This document shows positions 46,089-59,900 of a stretch of 64,000 nucleotides of DNA, one piece after another (the first letter of the stretch is position 1; each line of letters begins with the position of its first letter). The notes beneath the pieces are model-generated. The model saw only the letters and a list, made by a program, of their open reading frames with translations, had not been told where the DNA came from and did not search any database. The stretch comes from Nemophila menziesii (taxonomy: Eukaryota > Streptophyta > Magnoliopsida > Boraginales > Hydrophyllaceae). Both the position numbers and the translations under genes were made by a program. The stretch lies in assembly GCA_029959085.1 (NCBI GenBank), contig JARWIR010000005.1, positions 50,904,850 through 50,968,849 of the forward strand, read 5' to 3'.

Positions 46089-46108
46089 GCTCTCACTGTG
46101 ATGATGTT
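46077..46108. repeat. Perfect inverted repeat at the duplication junction
   Basis: aacatcatcacag, loop ctctca, ctgtgatgatgtt: a 13-bp perfect stem with a 6-base loop. Sequence left of it is R(+); sequence from 46089 rightward is the start of tandem copy 2 in R(-). The left arm is not what R(+) normally has after accctgct, so it is a short piece of R brought in at the break. Confidence 0.9.
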
Positions 46109-49100
46109 GTTGAGATCCGTAATCGTGTGACCCTCTGATGAATAACATTGGAATTTGATTTTTGAATATACCGTTACTAATCTATTATGTGTATCTAGAA
46201 TTGCAATAAGTTGTCTTTTTCATGTATCACATATAATAGACGAGGGTGTTACTATGTTTTGTTCTTCAACACCTTTAGCAAATAGATGTAACTGTATGTC
46301 AAGAGGTTTAAACCTTCTTTTGGCAGATAATCACCTTGATTTATATGAAGACGTGTAATTATTCTAATATGTAATTATCAGATATTTTCTCTTCATATCA
46401 AATTATAATTAGTTGTATCATAACCACTCCCACCCACCCAGTTCCATGGATATGTGTATTAGTCTTACTACTTATCAGCTAATAAATACATTTTAAGGGT
46501 GATCCATCTCAAATACTCCCAATATAGTGTTTATTATTTTTAGTATGATTTTGTGATCCTTATCATGATATATAAATTAATGCGACATGAATATATTTGG
46601 AGTAAATTGTTTAAAAGATTAAAAAATATGCCTTTTTAGTTTCAGCAAGTCTAGTCTGTGCAAGCTACTAAAAAGTATCTCTAAAATTCCGTATAACATT
46701 TTTTTTGAAGAATTAATACCCAATAAATATCCTATTTTTTTATTCTTCCTAACCACAACAGCTACTTGCTTGATTGGGCATATAACATTGAACTGGAACA
46801 TAAAATTAACCTTTTGTCGAGTCTACTTTGCATATTTTTCGAGATCTCTCAAATGATACATACCAAAATGAATAGAAACTTTCATAAAATTTATGTCCAA
46901 ATCCTTGATATTCTTAACATTACCCTGATTTCAAAAATAACATGTGAATGATTGACTAAAATATTTGGGGAGTTCTTGGGTCAGCTGGATAGATAGAGAA
47001 GTCTAATTTCAAATTATAGAAACCACACCTTATTTGGATATCATATGAAAAAGTTATGATCAAAATAGTGAGGTGTTAGGATAAAAGTCGAGAAGGTTTC
47101 TCAAATTTGCATACTCGATTCGCTCCAAATCAACCCACACAACCATAAAACATGATACATATCATCGATCAAGTATCATGGATCAATAATGTCAACCATT
47201 AACTTGAAAATTGACCGATTTTCGCAAAGGTAAGTCATCTTTCCCCTATCTTTAACTTGTATAATATCAGTTTAGGCATATATTCTTAAAAGAGGAAATT
47301 CTATTTTTAGGCTATTACCTATGGTCTAAAAATATTTTTAGGCCAAACGTTTAAAAAATACAAATTTCAAACCAAACTTATTAAAAACGTCCATTTTAGG
47401 CTATTTCACTAATTTCATGAGATAATTAATAGATTTTAACCCTAATTTGAACACTTTAAATATAATTCCTAGTTTGTGATACATCCAAATAAAGATATAA
47501 TATATTTGAAATATCCAAATTGTCTTTAAAATCTACATAATATTTCACGAAATTAGTGACATAGTCTAAAAATGGGAATTTTAAATACGTTTGGCCTGAA
47601 AATAGTACTTTTAAAACTATTGGCCCAAAAATGTTTTTAATAAATATGTAATGGCCTAAAAATGGAATTTTCTCTTCTTAAATTTACTTCTTTTAGAATC
47701 TTTTTGAGTCGTGGGTTGGGTACTTGTTGTCCCTATCTCCGTTATATGTGTTTACTTTCTTTAAGAATAAAAATGAAAAAAACATATGTAAGAATAAGGG
47801 GGTTTAACTAGTACTATTTGTTAAATACAATTGTTTTATAAAAGCACAATTAGATGAATCGATGATAATGACTATGTTTGTTCTTTAGAAACACCCATAT
47901 TATGCTTTGAATATTTTTATGATACTTGTTAATGTTGATTGAATCGTTAGTTAGTAATTCATATAAAAAAAATTCGAATAATGTAGGTGTGTAGAACTTG
48001 AGATCAACTTAGTCCAAAACCAAACTTACCTATAACTTTGATGTAAAAGAGTTTATAAAACTGCATAGTTAGAGAAATGATCACTTCTTTATGATCTTTA
48101 TAGGGATTTTAAGAAAAGAAAAAATGAAAACAAAAAAGATCAACATGAATTCTTACATCAAAGAAAGATTTATGTTGACCTACAAAAAGGAAGAACATCA
48201 AGAAACGCAATAGAAAACATAAAAGATACCGACGAGTAAATTAATTGAACATTAAAAGAATTTGTATTTGAAAAGTAGGGATGCTTGTGATGTATTATAA
48301 AAGTATGAGTGAGAAAATCTATACGAAAAAAAAAAAGTCAAGCTCTTAGTCGATTATTTGTTTGATTTAGTGAGGAGAGAGCCTAAAACTCACTTATACC
48401 TCACCAAAGCCTTTAATTATAAGAAAAAAATTCTTTGTGATCTTTAGCTATGTAATTTTGTAATAACTGAGCGGAACATAAGGAAGTGATTTGACTATCA
48501 GGAAGTAATTGGACAAATTCTTAGTGGGTCAGGACTTTTTAACTGTTAGTAAAGCCTATTTATATTCAATAAATTGGCATGCCTTATTGTAACAATTTGT
48601 TTGTTAATTTATATCAGCACCTAGCTTATTTTTTCGGTAACAACGGCGTATATTGCCAGTGTAAATAATTAATTACCTTGACAATCTCTGATACTGGTTT
48701 TGGTATAAGATGTCTTTAAACCATTATCTAAAATACATGGAACAATATATAGTTGCATATTTTATCACCAATATTAGCAAAAGTCTAAATATTTCCCCTT
48801 TCACAACTAGGTGTTAAAATTGGTAAAAAGAATGTCATACTAATATAACATTAACAAATTAATTACATAAAATATCTTCCTAGTCTTTGTTTTTATGCAC
48901 ACAGAAGAAATAAGAAAAACATACACAACATACACAACATACACACCATAAGGATATGGGAAGGGTAGGGGATGTGAGCAGGGTTAGGTAGTGATTTTGA
49001 TGGTGCTGCTAATGGTGGTTGGGAGGGGTGGAAAGAAAGAAATAATAAACTTGTTTGTTTTGAACAAAAATGGTGTTTGCCTCATTATAATCATGTGTGA

Positions 49101-50427
49101 AATATTTTTGATATCTTTTATCTATTTTTGAATCTTTTGTTTATAATTGGTTCCTATTCGTAAACTTTGTTGTTTTGCACACATTGATACTCTAACTAAA
49201 CTTCGGATGGGACATTGTTGTCAAGATATGTAATCGTGCGGCACCCTGATAGAAATTGTGTAATATCACTTTTGCATACAACGCTAATTATCTAATATGC
49301 CAAACAACTGGGAATCTTATAAAAAGAAATTAGCTTTGTGAAAAAAGGTCAATTGTTTAACTTAGTGTCGTGATTCTTCAAGCGGGAATTTCTTATGTAT
49401 ATATAAATGCAATTATTCGTGCTTCTATATACATAATGCATAACGCTTTTTATAACCCTAATTGTTGTATGTATAAACAACTCTTGTTAAAAAATGATGT
49501 AGATTGATTTCATTTTCCATACACCTAAATAAATGCAGCCGAGGACATCCAAAACCACTTTGTCACCAAGCCACAGCCAAAGAACCATCGCCCAGGATTC
49601 CATCACACCATCTCTAGAGACCCACATCCACGTCACAAATCGATCTCTATAGATTTTGTTAATTACAAAAACTCAATGGAAGAAGGTACATCTTTCGTTG
49701 ATAATGATATGGGATCCACGATTGCACGGGCAATCATAGTTAATCCAGGGCCTATTAAGCTCAATATTAGTAACTGAAGATCAAGTATGGAAACAATAGA
49801 TAAGTTCGAGAGTAACAATTCTTTTAAAAATAATGTTGTGATAACTTTAGAAAATTTTGGCTCTGTTAGACCTGAATTACATAGTTGTTGTGTTAAAGTT
49901 GAGGGTTTAAACTGCATGTAAATTGCTAAAACTTTATTAAAGCTCTCGTCAAATAAAGGAATACTTTATGAACAGAGATATACATACAAATCATATATCA
50001 TATACATACAATTGTACTTTTACTAAAGTCTATTGAATTCAGATTAGTTAACAATTCATTACAAAATGTTAAAGTTGCTAAGTATTAAAGAAGATGGACT
50101 GAAAACCGAATTGTAGCATGTAGGGACAATAGATTTTAATAGAGAATTAGAATATGAAAACACATACTCAAGTTTGTCTATATATAACCATTAAAAACAA
50201 ACCCAAATACATAATAACTCATATAATGACAACATACACTATAAGTCCCTATATTTTGCAAAAAGGCATCCTAGTAAATATACATTAAAGATAATTATCT
50301 CCACATAATTTCATAACTTTTAAACTTAATTTTAAAAAGATAGGAACAAGTGAAAATTTTAAAATTATGAGGGCCATAAGATAAAATTTTAGAGGTAATA
50401 TATATTACCTTTAATCCAATGAAAGAT
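46089..50427 (-). repeat. Repeat R, minus orientation (tandem copy 2)
   Basis: Counterpart of 21389-25727. It includes a foldback element at 47284-47681 and the coding-like block at about 49542-49918 with the same stop as in copy 1. Confidence 0.85.
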
Positions 50428-52814
50428 GATATCTCAACATCAAAAAGAGAGTCATGACTATACAAAAGAAAAGAGAAATTTCATATAAAAAGATATTTGG
50501 ACCGGCGAAGAGGAAGTTTTTATGTGAATCATTTTTAGTGCTTATTGGGTTAATCTGGGGACGCTAAATTAGTATGCTAAGTGGCGCGTTCAAAGCAAGT
50601 AATGATCGATGAACCCCCTATAGACACCATCTTGAGATAAATAAGCGTAACCTTCTAGCATTGTGAAATTAATTTTGGATTGATATTATTTTGTGTTTGA
50701 TTTTGCATGATATGTGTATGTGTATACTAATTCCTAGATCATACTATATGAGATGTGTTTGAAGTTGTGATTTGGTAATATTTACTAGATTCTACCTTCT
50801 GCATTCACCTAAAAGGCTTTTGTTTTAATTTTACTTTGTCGGGACGACAAAGGTTTGACTTTGGGGTCTTGATGTCCACCTATTTGTTCTAAATATTATC
50901 CCTTAGGAGACATCATTTTAGGTGAATACTTGACTTATTTGATATACTTTTATGCTTATTTCGTCATATTGCACATTCTCCTCTCAGAATTAGACTATTT
51001 TCATTTTTAGAGTTTTTGTCTGTTAATTTGTTTGTTTTAGTGCAAAGTTAGTAGGTTTATGGATTCATGAAGAACCACTAAAAGTAAGAACATAATTAAT
51101 GAAGTTGCAGATCTGCAAGACTGCTAAATATTGCTGTTTTTGGGCTATTTAGGAGCAGAATTAGCATTGGGCCATGAGACATGATTTGATAGCCTATTGA
51201 GTTAGGAAGATTCTCCAAGTTGAATGAGCCCATTTGGAGTTGAAATACAAAGGTTACATCCATTTAACTAAGTGTTTCACACCAATTACGGAAATTAAAA
51301 GAAAAGATGGGCTTGGGCTTTTTATAATTTGACTTAATCCTCTTAACATAAGACCTAAAACGAATTTGAGCACCTATATAAGCTCCTTTAGACCTCATTA
51401 TTCAGCACCTCTCATTAAACCTTCATATTAAATCATCCTTAGAGAGAGCGTCAAGAGGCGGAAGCAAGAGCAGAAACTGGAGAATCCTTTTCTTCCAACA
51501 ACAGCTCAAGTCAATTCTTCTATCTAGGTTCTTATTTTATTTCTGTTATTAGGAACATGTATATTATTAATTTCCTCTTAGTTTTAATTTCAATTATGAG
51601 CTAAACCTTTTAAGTGCTTGAGAATCGCTACATGGGTTGAAACCTAATTAATTTAATTAATGTTTTCTGATTTGGGATTTTTATAATTTAATTTGAATTT
51701 GGCAATTAGTATTGATTATTATCGTAGGACTATTCACTATTTTTAATATGATCAATTAGACATAGGATTTAATAATTAAGCTCTTCACTTTGGTCGGGAA
51801 GTGATCGCCTTGACGGGGGGTTTAATTACGGACATAGGTAATAAACGTAACGTAGAAATTATTGATCCTGACGGACTTAGTTAACCTTATAGCCAATTGG
51901 GTAGAGAACTTGACATTCAAATGTGGATTATAATCGCCCTGACGGGGTTTTTAACACCCTAGAATAGCTCCTAAGTCCACCCTGACGGGGGTTAGGAGAA
52001 TCTAGAATCCCAACTTTTACTAGTTACATATTCGACCCTTAAAAGAAACATTCATTAAGTTTATTTCGGAGAAACCCTGGGGTGACTCAAGTACTAATTC
52101 TCTTTCTTGCGTCCATTCATATTTTATTTTCTTACGTCTCATTATTTGCATTGAGTTAGTTTAATATTTTCTTTATTTGTACTTTAGTCTTTAAAAACAA
52201 AATAAATATTTATTCCATTTACTTTTAATTGTCACTCAAGAAACTATTTCCATTTATTGCATAACACTTTAGTTATATCCAATCCGTCCTTGAGATCAAA
52301 ATCTCGTTTACCGGATATTACTTGGACAACCCGTACACTTGCGGTATGTCTCTTGCCTTTTTAGGTGTGTTTATTTAGAACACACAAGGAGACACTAGAT
52401 AAGTTCTTTAAATTTCAATGAAATGTATTTTAAAATTTATTATTTTTGATGTTTAGAACTTATAAAAAAATGTGCAATTGAACATAAAGCATGTAATTTT
52501 CCCTTCTAATGCATTTGAACTGAGGATTGGAATTTTAATAAAACTATCAACTTGGAAAATTATATTGAATATATCCAGAGAGATTTTTTATCTGCTAGAA
52601 TCATGACACCAAGATATTCCATGTTTGCCAGGAAACGAGAAGGTATTTTTTCAGTAAAATTAATAATTTTATGACCGGTGGAATTACATAAGAAATTGGA
52701 TATAAGTCCAATGAGACTGTTATTTTCAAGGGAGAAGAATAATGTGAAGGAGTAAAAGTTACTTTCAATACCAAGCGGGATAGAATTTCTTAAAATATTT
52801 CTCGAATAGTTCAC
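50428..52814 (+). repeat. Segment S, copy 3 (in tandem copy 2)
   Basis: Counterpart of 25728-28113, nearly identical. The LTR starts TG at 50870 after the hairpin and polypurine tract, with the TATA box at 51375-51382. Confidence 0.88.
52560..52814 (-). pseudogene. Receptor-like protein LRR fragment, second tandem copy
   Basis: The 84-residue reading is identical to that at 27859-28113. It is non-functional for the same reasons: few repeats and no signal peptide or membrane segment. Confidence 0.7.
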
Positions 52815-52840
52815 ATATAAAACATTTGCGGGAGGGATCG

Positions 52841-53915
52841 GTATCTCACCCTAGGTATGGTTTAAGTGTATATAGAGTCTATTAAGATATAAAAGTTCGT
52901 TAGGCTTGTGTAAGCCAAGAAGGGATTCAATCAAACACGCATAATAGTTTGTTGTCTCTCTACAAGTGTACGGATTGACATAAGTAATATAGTGGTTTAA
53001 AGTCAATATCGTCTCTCCCAAGGGATTATGATGATTAATTTTGTGCTTCAGTTAAATATGGTTTTTTCGTCATATGAAACAAATATGGCAAGAGTATTTG
53101 GTAACAAAGTTGATATACTACAAATTTAAAGGACTAATATGCAAGAAGTCTAAATTGAAAAAGACTAAAAAGAAAATGTAAAAGATTAACTATAGAGAAA
53201 AAATCTATATAAGATGAATTACGACACCTAAGAACTTGAAATGGGAGAATTAAACTCAATAATGGAAATGACTAATTGTTCTTAATAATCAAGATTCAAA
53301 TTTCCAATCAAATTACACAAGAACGTATTTTCTAATTTAAGTACCCTAGAATTGAATAAGTCAATTAACCATATTAAGGCTATGCAAATACATACAATAT
53401 TCCGATTCTATAGGATATAAACACTCATATATCTAATTTTATCCATAACCCCAGTATAAGTGTAATTCATGTATTTGGGCTAATCAGTTATCTGGTCACA
53501 CTAATAAAAAGCATTTTATTCAAGAAAATGAGACATATGAATAATTATCTTCAATTAAACAATTATCCCAAATGGAATATAAAAATCCCTAATTCGGGAA
53601 ATTTAGGGTTTCATAAATTTATCCCAAACAAATTATGAATTAGTTCATAGCTAATATAGGTACAATCAAAGCAATGGTATTAAGCATAAAATAAATTGAG
53701 AAAATAACAATTGAAGAAATGTTTAAAACGATGCTAGAAAAAAGATGAGGAAGATTATGAAGCTTTTTCTTTATTCTTTCAGTCTCTCTCTTACTCTTAT
53801 ATCTTGACCCTTAGATGAATTATGAGATAAAAAGAGAATAAAATCTATATACAAGTTCTAAATTTCATGTATCTCATTCCTTGTCGGTCAATACATGGGT
53901 CAAACAAGTTAAAAA
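52841..53915 (-). repeat. LTR-like sequence, minus orientation, tandem copy 2
   Basis: Counterpart of 28140-29214 with very few differences. No gene. Confidence 0.5.
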
Positions 53916-56900
53916 GTCCGAGACATAAGGAATTTGTCCAATTACTCCTTGTTGGTTAAATCACTTCTTTCTGATCGGCTTAATTATTATTCAACCACAT
54001 AGCTAAAAATAACAAGGACTTTTTGCTTATAAAGTAACGCTTGGGTGAGGTACAAGTGAGCTTTTTCCTCTCTCCTCATTGAATCAAATAAAATAATCCA
54101 CTAAGAGCTTGATTTTTTTTTCTCATAGATTTTCTCACTCATACTTTTTCAATATATCACAAGCATCCATACTTTCCAAATACAACTTCTTTTAATTTTC
54201 AATTGATTCACTCGTTGGAATTTTTTATTTTTTATTTTGTTTCTTGATGTTATTTCTTTTTGTAGGTCAAACATAGATCTTGCTTGGATGTAATAATTTA
54301 TTTTTACCTCTTTTAATTTTCTTTTTTTCTTTTTTTTCTTTTCTTGAATCCCTACAAGGATCATAACGAAGTGACAATTTCCATAACTATACAGTTTCAT
54401 AAACTCTTTTACATCAAAGTTGTAGGTAAAATTGGTTTTTGTCTAAGTTGAATCTCAAGTTCTACACACCTACTCACGTACCGCTTTATTCAAACTCTAT
54501 TTTAATTCATTACTAAATAACCATTCAATCCATATTAACACATATTATAAAAATATTTAAAGCCTATTATGGGTGTTTCTAAAGTAAAAATATAATAATT
54601 ATCATCGATTCGTCTAATTGTGCTTTTATAAAACAATCGTGTTCAACAAATATTACTAGTTAAATCCCTAATTCTTATATTTATTTTTATCTTTTTTATT
54701 CTTAAAGAAAGTAAACACATAAAATGGGGATAGGACAACATGTACCCCACCCACGACTCAGAAAGATTCCAAAAGCAGTAAATTTAAGAAGAGTGAATTT
54801 CATTTTTAGGCCATTACATATTTATTAAAAAAAAATTGGGTCAATAGTTTCAAAAGTACTATGTTCAAGCCAAACGTATATAAAACGTACATTGTTTAGG
54901 TCATTTCACTGATTTGCTGAAATATTTTATAGATTTTAAAGACAATTTAGATATTTCAAATATACTATATCTTTATTTGGATGTATCTCAAACTAAGAAT
55001 TATATTTAAAGTGTCAAAATTATTATTAATATATATTAATTAGCACTTGAAAATAGTGAAATTTCCAAAAAAAATGGTAGTTTTGAATAAGTTTGGTCTG
55101 AAAATGGTACTTTTGAAAGCGTTTGGCCTAAAATTGTGTTTAGACCACAGGTAATGGCCTAAAAATGAAATTTGCCCTTTTAAGAATATACGCCTAAACA
55201 CATATTATACAAGCTAAATATAGGAAAAATAGTACTTACCTTTGCGAAAACCAATCAATTTTCAAGTTAGGGGTGGACATTATCGATCCATGATACTTGG
55301 TGAAGATATGTATCGTGTTTTATGGTATTGTGGTTTAATTTAGAGCCAATGGAGTATGCAAATTTGAGAAACCTTCTTCATTTTTAGCGTAACACCTCAT
55401 TGTTTCGATCATACCTTTTTCATATAATATCCAAACGAGGTATGGTTTGCGTAATTTGGAATTAGACTTCTCAATCTATCCATCGGAACCAAGGTCTCTT
55501 TAAATATCCTAGTCAATCTTTCACATGTTATTTTTTAAATTAGGGAAAATATGAAGAATATCAAGGATTTGGACATAACTTTTTATGAGAGTTTCTATCC
55601 AGTTTGTGTATGTATCATTGGACAAATCTTGAAAAATATGCAAAGTAGGCTCGACAAAAAGTTATTTTGATTTTCGAATGAATTGTTATATGCCCTATCG
55701 AGTAATGAAGGCGGCCGCGGTTAGCAAGAATTAAAAAATATGATATTTTTGGGTATCAATTCTTCTATAAATTGTTATACAGAGTTTTAGAGATAAGTTT
55801 TAGTAGCTTGCACAAACTAGACTTGCTGAAACTGAAAAAATATTTTTTTTTAAAACTTTTAAACAGTTTACACCAAATATATTTATGTGGCATTAATTTA
55901 TAAATCATGATATTGACCATAAAATCATACTAAATATAATAAACACTATCTTGGGAGCATTTGAGGTGGATCACACTTAAAACGTATCTATTAGCTGATA
56001 AGTTTCATGACTAATACACATATTCATGGAATTGGGGTGGGTGGGAGGGATGGTGATACAGCTAACTATACTTTCATTTAATGATAAAAAATCTAACCAT
56101 TATAGATGGTAGAAGAATTCCAAGTATACGTATAAATTAAGGCGACTATCATGCTAAAGGAAGGTTGAAACCTTTTGACATACCGTTACATCTATTTTCA
56201 AAACATGTTGAAGAGAAAAACTAGTAACACTATCATCTATTACATATGGTACATGAAAAAGATAGCCTATTTCAATTCTAAATACATATAATGGATTAGT
56301 AACGGTATATTCAAAAATCAAATTGAAATGTTATTTATCAAAGGGTCGCACGATTACGTATCTCAGCAACATCATCATTGTGAGAGCATCAATCTATGCA
56401 AAACAACAAAGTTAAAGAATAAGAACAAAGTAAAAACAAAAAACTCCAAAACAGTGTTTAGGATAGCAACCGTACTCAATATATTGCACCTTCAACAAGG
56501 ATTGTAAATGCACCACAGTAAAGGGTGAAAGAGGTGGAGATGCAAAGGTTAAAACAAACCGACAATTAAACCAAAAGAGCACGACCTAAACCAAAAAAAT
56601 CATACGATCACAAGCTAGGATCAAACAATAACAAACCAAACATGGAATTCCTCGAGTAAAAGACAAGCACCCAAGACTTTCTTGATGAACTCTAATGAAT
56701 TGAAACCCATGACCAATACCGATACTGAATCACCGCCAACACACAGTCAGTTTAATCGGAAAAATTACAATAATGGTGTACAAAAACAATAAAAAGGAAA
56801 ACACCCACATAGAAGCCCAAAGTAGTACCAACACACGACCTAGAATTGCATGGACTTACAAAACCCAGTCAACCTCATTTAAGGGTATTATATTTTTTTA

Positions 56901-59900
56901 ATGGTAAAAAAGTCTTTTCACATTGGATGCATTGTGCTAAAGAAATAAAAAATAAACACGCCTAATCCCAAGCTCTCCAACCCTCCACAGATCCATTATT
57001 CAAGTGAAGTTTTAACAACTAGCTGTTGATGTTAACAGGTTAAGGTAAAGAAGAACCTTCACATAAAGCTAATTTCTAAATCTAAATTGATTATAGTTAT
57101 TATAGTTTGATTAATAATTGTTTTTTCCTAAGATTTTGAGGATGAGATCATACAAGCTTAAGATCTAGGTATAAGGATATTTCTATTAATGGAAGCTTTG
57201 GAGGCTCTATCACAAGGTACCGTTCTTTAACTATTTTGTTTTATTTCCTATTTTAATTAGAATTGAGAAAAGGATGAAGAAAAATTACAATGAGAGTGTT
57301 GTTTAAACCATAATATAATTTGTCTATTTGCTTTATATTAATATTGTTATTAATTACAACCTGAATTTCATATATGGTCCCTTTTTAGGTATTTTGGAAA
57401 CACACTTTATTGAAAACAATACTTTGAACCGCATCTTGGATTCCTTCATCTAAATCTTTTCATTTGGATTTTTTCTGATTTTTGCGACTAAGATGTTATT
57501 ATATTATATAATTACATTCCAATAATTTGTAAATTTAATATTTTATCTTTAATACATTTCTTAGAGACTAATTAATTTTGATGTATAGGAAATAGATTGT
57601 TTTCCATGACATTTTAATAAGGGGAACATATCGCCTTTCATGGGATCAAAGGTAATCTTTATTGCCTCTAAAAATTTAACTTATGGTCCTCATAATTTTA
57701 AAATATTAAATTGTACCTATCTTTTTAAAATCAAGTTTTAAAGTTATGAAATTGTGTGGAGATAATAATCTTTATATATTGCAAAATACAAGGAAGAATA
57801 GTGTATGCTGTCATAAAATGAGTTATTATGTATTTGGGTTTGTTTTTAATGTTTATTTATAGTCCAACTTGAGTGTGTATTTTCATATCTTAATTCTCTT
57901 TTAATATCTATGGTAGCTACAATTCGGTCTTCAGTCCATCTTCTTGAATACTTAGCAGCTTTAAGATTTTGTAATGAATTGTTAACTAATTTGAACTTGA
58001 TCGACTTTAGTAAAGCTACACTTATATGTATATGATATATGATTCATATGCATATCTATGTTCATAACTTTTTCATTTATTTGAAGAAATCTTTAACACA
58101 GTTTTAGCAATTTATATGCAGTTTCAACCCCCAACTTTGACACTACATTTATGTAATTTAAGGCCTAACACAGCCCGAAATTTCCAAAATTACCACGACT
58201 TTATTTTTGAAAGAATTTTTACTCTCGATATTATCTATTGTTTCCATACTTGACCTACTGTTACTAATATCGGGCTAACCAAGCCCTGGATTAGCCAGTA
58301 TTGTATATGCAATCGTGTATCCTACATCAAAATCATCTAAAGTTGTACCTTCTTGCGTTGAATTTTGGTCATTAACAAAATCTATAGAGATCGATTATTG
58401 AGGTGGCTGTGGGTCTCTATAGATGGAGTGATGGAAAATGAAATATAAAAGGAAATAAAAAAAACATATTTGAACAAGAATACATACAACAATTAGAATT
58501 ATAAAAAGCATTACACATTATGTGCAGAAGTACGAATTATTGCATTTATATATACAAAAGAAATTCCCTCTTGAAGAATCACGACACGGAGTTACACAAT
58601 TGTCCTTTTTTCACAAAGATAATTTCTTTTTTTCAAAAGTCAAATTTTGCAATTTTTATTAGGGTGTCGCACGACTACAGATCTTGACAACAATGTCCTA
58701 TCAGTGGTTTAGTTAGAGTGTCAATCTGCGCAAAACAACAAAGTCTAAGAATAAGAACCAAGTATAAACAAAAGACTCCAAAACATATAAAGGATATAGA
58801 AAATATTTCACATATGATTATAATGAGGCAAACACCATTTTTGTTTCAAAACAAACATGTTTATTTCGTCTTTCCTTCCAACCCTCCCAACCACCATTTG
58901 CAGCACCATCCAAATCACTACCTAACCTTACTCACATCCCCTACCCATACCATATCCTTATGTTGTGTGTGTTTTGCATGTTTTTATTCTTTCTTTCATA
59001 TGCATAATAACAAAGACTAGGAAGACATTTTATGTATATAATTAGGTAATGTTATATTAATGTGACTAAATATGCAAGTATATATTGTTCCAGGTATTTT
59101 AGATGATGGTTTAAATATAAATTACACCACAAACTAGTATTAGAGATTGTCAAAGTAATTAATGAATTACATTAGAAATGTACGCCATTGTTACCATAAT
59201 AATAAGCAAGATGCTGATATAAATTGACAAAATTTTGGTAACAATAATGCATGTCCTTTTATTGAATATGAATAGGCTTTACTAATAGTTACAAAGTCCT
59301 GACCCACAAGGAATTTGTCCAATTACTTTCTGATGGTTATATCACTTCCTTCTATTCCGCTCAATTATTACTCAGCCAAATAGATAAAGATCAAACGGAC
59401 TTTTTGCTTATAATGTAAGGCTTGGGTGAGGTATAAGTGAGCTTTTGGCTCTCACATCACTAAATTGGATAAAATAATCGACTAAGAGGTTGATTTTTTT
59501 TCTCATAGATTTTCCCACTCATACTTTTATAATACATCACAAGCATCCCCACTTTCCAAATACAAATTCTTTTAATGTTCAATTAATTTACTCATCATAA
59601 TCTTTTATCTTTTTTACTTTTTTTCTTTTTGTTCTTTCTTTTTGTAGGTCAAACATAAATCTTGATTTGATGTAAGAATTCATGTTGACCTCTTTTAATT
59701 TTCTTTTTTTTTCTTTTCATTTTTTATTTTTATTTTTTATTTCTTGAATCCCTACAAGGATCGTAATGAAGTGATCATTTCTCTAAATATGCAGTTTCAT
59801 AAAATCTTTTACATCAAAGTTGTTGGTAAATTTTGTTTTCGACTAAGTTGGATCTTAAGTTCTAGAAACCTACTCACTTATCACTTTATTTGAACCCTGT

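Noticed and set aside
54149..54400. Minus-strand 83-residue frame with a lysine run
   Set aside because: It is the complement of a poly-T-rich stretch of R and is not open in the first tandem copy.
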